A DNA stretch of 10,282 bases from Acidobacteriota bacterium (GTDB taxonomy: Bacteria; Acidobacteriota; Blastocatellia; Pyrinomonadales; Pyrinomonadaceae), in contig JADYZI010000017.1 of NCBI GenBank assembly GCA_020853255.1, positions 1-10,282 of the forward strand, written 5' to 3'. Each line of letters begins with the position of its first letter. Position 1 is the stretch's first letter. The translations under genes and the position numbers were made by a program. Shown piece after piece: positions 7,132 through 10,282 of the stretch. The notes below the pieces were generated by a model, which made no database searches, was not told where the DNA came from, and saw only the letters and a program-made list of their open reading frames with translations.

Positions 7132-7161
7132 TTGTCGCAAAACCGAAAGGCGTTTTATTTT
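7122..7161 (+). terminator. Intrinsic terminator upstream of aspS (attenuator)
   Basis: CGCCTTTCG (7122-7130) pairs perfectly with CGAAAGGCG (7144-7152). An inner TTTG/CAAA stem (7131-7134 with 7138-7141) caps it with a TCG loop, and TTTTATTTT follows at 7153-7161. This is a textbook rho-independent terminator on the + strand. The nearest upstream gene on this strand ends at 5675 and ackA lies between on the other strand, so it can only act on a transcript that starts within the ackA-aspS gap. It therefore ends either an aspS leader RNA or a separate small RNA of about 110 nt. The overlapping antiterminator favours the leader. Confidence 0.85.
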
Positions 7162-7174
7162 GGACGGAAACTAT

Positions 7175-7236
7175 CCACAGATGAACGCAGATCAGATCAG
7201 TTTCTTCCATCTGTGTTTATCTGTGTGCATCTGTGG
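7175..7236. repeat. Inverted array of ATCTGTG-type repeats before aspS
   Basis: Three copies of ATCTGTG at 10-base spacing (7209-7215, 7219-7225, 7229-7235) face two inverted copies (CACAGAT at 7176-7182 and CGCAGAT at 7186-7192, also 10 apart). As a result 7175-7192 and 7219-7236 pair in 16 of 18 positions. The ten-base period places each unit on the same face of the helix. I recall similar runs of this heptamer in intergenic DNA of several phyla, but could not check. In RNA the structure would lie 15-75 nt before the aspS start codon. It could be a dispersed repeat, a protein-binding array or a second hairpin that tunes translation. Confidence 0.75.
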
Positions 7237-7250
7237 ACTTCACCTCTTGT

Positions 7251-9116
7251 ATGTTAGATGTATTGGGAAATTTAGAACGAACACATACCTGCGGCGAGCT
7301 GCGTGAGAGCAGCGTTGGCGGGCAGGTGGTTTTGATGGGATGGGTCGCGAAGAAGCGTGACTTTGGCGTTTTTACGTTTATCGACCTACGCGACCGCGAG
7401 GGCGTGACGCAGGTTGTGGTGAGCGAAGAGACCGCGGCCGAGGCTCATGCGAAGGCGAAGAACCTTCGCGGCGAATTTGTCATCGCCGTAAAAGGCGAAG
7501 TGGTGAGCCGCGCCGAGGGTACCCACAACGCAAAGCTCGCGACTGGCGACATCGAGATCAAGGTAAGCGAACTGCTTATCCTAAACGATTCAAAGGTGCC
7601 GCCGTTTCAGCTTGAGGTCGCCGGTTCAGAGAATCTCGCGGCGGAAGATACGCGGCTTAAATACCGCTACCTCGACCTGCGCAGGTCGCAGCTTCAGCAT
7701 AATATTCGGATGAGGGCGAAAGCCGTTTCAAAGATCCGTGAGTATTTCGACAGTCGCGGTTTTATCGAAATAGAAACGCCGATCTTGCTCAAATCGACGC
7801 CTGAAGGCGCTCGCGATTTTATCGTTCCCTCGCGCATTCACACCGGAAAATTCTTTGCACTGCCGCAGTCGCCGCAGATATTGAAGCAGTTGACGATGAT
7901 CTCCGGCTTCGACAAGTATTACCAGATCGCCCGCTGTTTCCGCGACGAAGACCTCCGCGCCGACCGCCAGCCTGAGTTCACGCAGCTCGACATGGAAATG
8001 TCCTTTGTAAACCGCGAACAGGTCTATCGCGAGATGGAAGGAATGTTCAATCACGTCCTGAAACTGATCGACGTAAACCTGCCGGCCGAATGGCCGCGAA
8101 TGACCTATGCCGAAGCCATGCGCCGTTACGGCTCCGATAAGCCCGATCTGCGCTTTGGAATGGAATTGATCGACCTCTCGGCCGAACTGAAAGACACCGA
8201 CTTTGCGCCGTTCGCAGATGTTCTTGCAAAAGGCGGCGAGATCAAATGCGTCGTCGTAAAAGGCAAGGCCGACTATTCCCGCAAGCAGACCGACGAATTG
8301 CAGGAGTTCGTAAAACGTTATGGGGCCGGAGCCCTTGCGTGGATCAAGATTCCTTCAGCGGCTAATCAGTTAGCAGACTGGATCGAGGGTGGAAACGCCG
8401 ATTTGCAGCCGACCTCCTCCTTGCTGAAGGTACTTGGTGGCCCAAGAATCGTTCAACTTGCCAGGGTTGCCGAGGCGGAGCCAGGCGATGCCGTTCTGAT
8501 CGTCGCGGGCAAAAAGTCGGTTGTCGCCGCGGCGCTTGGTGCATTACGCAACGAGGTTGCGAGACGCGAGAACCTGATCGACCGCTCCAAATACGAATGC
8601 CTGATCGTCACCGAATTCCCTATGTTCGAGCACGACGACGAGACCGACACATACGTTGCTGCCCACCACCCATTTACCTCGCCGATGGACGAAGACCTCG
8701 AGCTTTTCAAAACCGCGGTCAACGATCCGTCGCAGCATCACCTGCTTGGCCAGGTGCGGGCCAAGGCCTATGACGCCGTAATCAACGGCTACGAATGCGC
8801 CGGCGGCTCGATCCGTATTCATCAGAAAGAAGTGCAGGCACTGAACTTCAAAGCGCTCGGAATGTCGCCCGAAACTGCCCGCTCGCGCTTTGGCTTTTTC
8901 CTCGACGCTCTTGAATACGGCACGCCGCCGCACGGAGGCTTCGCCGCCGGCATCGAACGCACCTGCATGATCCTCGTCGGCACCGAGAACATCCGCGATG
9001 TCATGGCCTTCCCGAAAACCGCCTCGGCCCAGGACCTTATGATGGACTCGCCAGGCGATGTGGACGAGGCCCAGTTGAAAGAACTTGGGATCGAAGTGTC
9101 AGAGCCGCCTGCGTGA
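7251..9116 (+). CDS. aspS: Aspartyl-tRNA synthetase (bacterial type)
   Basis: Charges tRNA-Asp with aspartate in the cytosol. The 621-residue protein has the bacterial layout: N-terminal anticodon-binding OB fold (about 1-115, with LERTHTCGELR and FIDLRDREGVTQVV), a class II catalytic core interrupted by the bacterial GAD insertion (about 290-430), and class II motif 2 as FRDEDLRADRQPEFTQLD (from Phe230). Motif 3 is GIERTCMILVG with Arg570, followed by the IRDVMAFPKT signature. ATG 7251 is preferred (MLDVLGNLERTH is typical). The in-frame GTG at 7233 falls inside the inverted repeat. No Shine-Dalgarno site is visible. Gly90 (in AEGTHN) aligns, from memory, with the Gly83 linked to non-discriminating AspRS in Pseudomonas, while Phe38 is at the other specificity position. 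Such an enzyme would also aspartylate tRNA-Asn for amidation by GatCAB; this is inference. Expression is probably controlled by the attenuator at 7055-7161. Confidence 0.96.
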   Translation: MLDVLGNLERTHTCGELRESSVGGQVVLMGWVAKKRDFGVFTFIDLRDREGVTQVVVSEETAAEAHAKAKNLRGEFVIAVKGEVVSRAEGTHNAKLATGDIEIKVSELLILNDSKVPPFQLEVAGSENLAAEDTRLKYRYLDLRRSQLQHNIRMRAKAVSKIREYFDSRGFIEIETPILLKSTPEGARDFIVPSRIHTGKFFALPQSPQILKQLTMISGFDKYYQIARCFRDEDLRADRQPEFTQLDMEMSFVNREQVYREMEGMFNHVLKLIDVNLPAEWPRMTYAEAMRRYGSDKPDLRFGMELIDLSAELKDTDFAPFADVLAKGGEIKCVVVKGKADYSRKQTDELQEFVKRYGAGALAWIKIPSAANQLADWIEGGNADLQPTSSLLKVLGGPRIVQLARVAEAEPGDAVLIVAGKKSVVAAALGALRNEVARRENLIDRSKYECLIVTEFPMFEHDDETDTYVAAHHPFTSPMDEDLELFKTAVNDPSQHHLLGQVRAKAYDAVINGYECAGGSIRIHQKEVQALNFKALGMSPETARSRFGFFLDALEYGTPPHGGFAAGIERTCMILVGTENIRDVMAFPKTASAQDLMMDSPGDVDEAQLKELGIEVSEPPA

Positions 9117-9130
9117 GCGGGCGGGTTCTT
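9105..9130 (+). terminator. aspS: Terminator-like hairpin over the aspS stop
   Basis: CCGCCTGC (9105-9112) and GCGGGCGG (9117-9124) form an 8-bp stem with one T.G pair and a GTGA tetraloop (GNRA type). The stem spans the aspS TGA at 9114-9116. GTTCTT follows, which is only a weak U-tract, so it may be an inefficient terminator or a 3'-end stabilising hairpin. Confidence 0.45.
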
Positions 9131-9197
9131 CCAGATGCGGGGAACAAATCTGATTGAGTTACGTCTAACGTATTGACGACCTCTGCGAATATTACAC

Positions 9198-9431
9198 ATG
9201 ATTCAGAAGAATCTCCGATCGTTTATTCTAATTCTTGCGGCTGCCGCCTTCATGGCAGGAGCCTTCGCTGCTTCAAGAGCCTCAATAGATCACGCAGCTA
9301 AGGACAACCCGTTCGCGATCTATCACGGAAGTGAAGAGATGAACTATTACGATCTCGCGGCTGTCTTGTCAATCGTGTTCAGCTCATCCTGCCTTGCGGC
9401 GGCTTTTATGTTGCTGCGGAAACGAAGTTAG
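9198..9431 (+). CDS. Small two-helix membrane protein, unknown function
   Basis: A 77-residue protein that I do not recognise. Residues 8-26 form a hydrophobic, Ala-rich helix after a Lys/Arg start, and residues about 52-72 form a second one, ending in the positively charged LLRKRS. The 25-30 residue middle part is polar (DHAAKDNPFAIYHGSEEMNYYD). The positive-inside rule puts both ends in the cytosol and the middle outside; alternatively the first helix is a cleaved signal (AFA/AS). It lies 81 nt after aspS with no clear Shine-Dalgarno site. Two well-formed membrane segments and a charge pattern that fits the membrane support a real gene, but there is no family evidence. Confidence 0.6.
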   Translation: MIQKNLRSFILILAAAAFMAGAFAASRASIDHAAKDNPFAIYHGSEEMNYYDLAAVLSIVFSSSCLAAAFMLLRKRS

Positions 9432-9571
9432 TTTCCTCCAGCGCGCTTCCGGCCGCGTATCGACGCGTGGACCCGCAGTTCCCGGCTCACCGTCGGGGCT
9501 TTGTGGCAGCATCGAGGTGTGTGCACGGTGGATTCCGAGTCTGCGATTCTTTGAAAAAAGCGTTCTCTAAC

Positions 9572-9598
9572 GGAGGGCGGACGGCTCGTCCGCCCTCC
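9572..9598. repeat. Perfect 12-bp palindrome, REP-like, in a gene-free stretch
   Basis: GGAGGGCGGACG (9572-9583) and CGTCCGCCCTCC (9587-9598) are perfect inverted copies around a GCT loop. No U-tract follows on the + strand. On the - strand the nearest T6 run comes about a dozen bases after the stem, so it is not a standard terminator. It sits in the gene-free stretch 9432-9714, for which I see no convincing ORF. The 9473-9618 portion stays open on the + strand (ending in ARPPSCVPASC), but no supported start or family was found. The structure looks like a dispersed extragenic palindrome. Confidence 0.6.
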
Positions 9599-9714
9599 TG
9601 TGTGCCGGCATCGTGCTGACGCACAGGTATTAACGAGCCTACTCTGAACAAATCCTGGTCGGATCCCACAAATATCGAACCATTTTGTGCAAAATATCGT
9701 AGAATCACCTTGTA

Positions 9715-10282
9715 ATGTCGAAAAAGTTTGACACAAATCCGCTTGATCCGAAGTTTCCGGAGAAGGCAAAGGCCGCTGCGGCGGCAGAAACGGCTGATCA
9801 AGGGCGCGGATACACCGCGCCGCCGAAAACGCCGTACAGCACTTCGGAGTTTCCGACACAGCCGGCCAGCGTGACCGAGGACGAGACGCGGCGGTTTGCC
9901 GACGCCGATTTCCAGGCTTACGCATTTCAGGGCGGTCAAACGCCGGTTGCGTATCAAGCAGCACAATTGGCCGACATGAACCGGGCATCAGACCGAAAGG
10001 TGGCTAAGACAGGTGTGCCGGAAAAATGGCTGATCGGATTGCCGTATTTGCCGTTTTGGATCGGATTTGTCGCCGGCCTTATTCTGCTTTTCGTGATCCC
10101 AAAGGAAGAGAATAAGGTTCGCTTTCACGCGGCACAGGGTTTTGCGGCACAGGTAGCGATCATGATCGTCAGCGCGATACTCGGATTTGTCGGCAATGTG
10201 ACTGATTCTAATTTCGGCAGCTTTCTTTTCGGCGCGGTGACGACGGTGATGATGATCGTGTTCGCGATAAAAGCGTGGAAAG
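9715..10282 (+). CDS. DUF4870-like membrane protein, N-terminal part
   Basis: The frame opens at ATG 9715 and runs off the window end (189 residues seen). Residues 1-100 are polar and rich in Pro, Ala, Thr and Gln, probably disordered and cytosolic. After PEKWLIGLPYLPFWIG comes a first membrane helix (about 105-129), then KEENKVRFHAAQGF (about 130-143), then two more helices (about 145-160 and 168-188). A short helix followed by ENKxVRFHAxQ is the hallmark of the DUF4870/Tic20-like small membrane proteins, whose function is not established. The usual member has a shorter tail before the helices, so the 100-residue extension is notable. No Shine-Dalgarno site precedes the ATG. The upstream neighbour on the same strand is 283 nt away, so it probably has its own promoter, which I could not assign. 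Confidence 0.75.
   Translation, partial: MSKKFDTNPLDPKFPEKAKAAAAAETADQGRGYTAPPKTPYSTSEFPTQPASVTEDETRRFADADFQAYAFQGGQTPVAYQAAQLADMNRASDRKVAKTGVPEKWLIGLPYLPFWIGFVAGLILLFVIPKEENKVRFHAAQGFAAQVAIMIVSAILGFVGNVTDSNFGSFLFGAVTTVMMIVFAIKAWK

Noticed and set aside
7048..7161. Independent small RNA ended by the terminator
   Set aside because: Not excluded, but the Asp/Asn leader ORF and the overlapping antiterminator upstream of aspS are better explained by attenuation; the terminated leader may still persist as an RNA.
6926..7210. 94-codon ORF on the - strand in the ackA-aspS gap
   Set aside because: It reads antisense through the attenuator, terminator and repeat, has no family-like motif, and its composition is explained by those elements.
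7233..7250. GTG start for aspS at 7233
   Set aside because: It lies inside the heptamer repeat, and known AspRS proteins begin close to the MLDxLG...ERTH segment that starts at ATG 7251.
9428..9988. Two long overlapping - strand ORFs near the 3' end
   Set aside because: Both overlap the start of the DUF4870-like gene and the palindrome, show no motif, and are Arg/Pro/Cys-rich as expected of non-coding GC-rich frames.

Overview
The window is a gene-dense bacterial chromosomal segment of moderate to high GC. It holds core genes for nucleotide, tRNA, isoprenoid and phospholipid metabolism, plus a few accessory genes. The orotate phosphoribosyltransferase C-terminus, the poor Shine-Dalgarno sites and the gene mix suggest a member of Acidobacteriota, perhaps Blastocatellia/Pyrinomonadaceae. 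That assignment is inference from general familiarity, not from a search. No transposase, CRISPR array, rRNA or tRNA gene was seen.

Positions 1-5675 (+ strand) form one tightly packed co-directional run: pyrE (3' part), a DcsG-like ATP-grasp protein, an ASCH-domain protein, truA, a DUF952 protein, uppS, cdsA and an exported GH5 mannanase-like hydrolase. Three junctions are ATGA stop/start overlaps, one is an 11-nt overlap, and the gaps are 6, 16 and 28 nt, so one operon is likely. uppS and cdsA are the usual envelope-lipid pair. The mannanase takes the place downstream of cdsA where dxr or rseP often lies.

Positions 5678-6916 (- strand) encode acetate kinase (ackA). It converges on the hydrolase with only two bases between the stop codons, and both stops sit inside one 8-bp palindrome.

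Positions 6917-7250 separate ackA from the divergent aspS and hold the most interesting element of the window. A sigma70-like promoter (7012-7041) is followed by an 11-codon leader ORF, MNVFRFDDNNT (7055-7090), with two Asp and two Asn codons in a row. An antiterminator hairpin (7085-7131) starts at the leader stop codon and is mutually exclusive with a strong intrinsic terminator (7122-7161). This is the layout of a ribosome-mediated, trp-type transcription attenuator placed upstream of aspartyl-tRNA synthetase. The Asp-Asp-Asn-Asn codons would suit a non-discriminating enzyme that charges both tRNA-Asp and tRNA-Asn. Between the terminator and aspS lies an inverted array of ATCTGTG-type repeats (7175-7236). 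The stretch 6917-7011 must carry the ackA promoter, but no convincing one could be assigned.

Positions 7251-9116 encode AspRS, ending in a GNRA-loop hairpin over its stop codon. A 77-residue, two-helix membrane protein follows (9198-9431). Then comes a 283-nt gene-free stretch with a perfect 12-bp REP-like palindrome (9572-9598). The last feature is the start of a DUF4870-like membrane protein (9715 to the window end).
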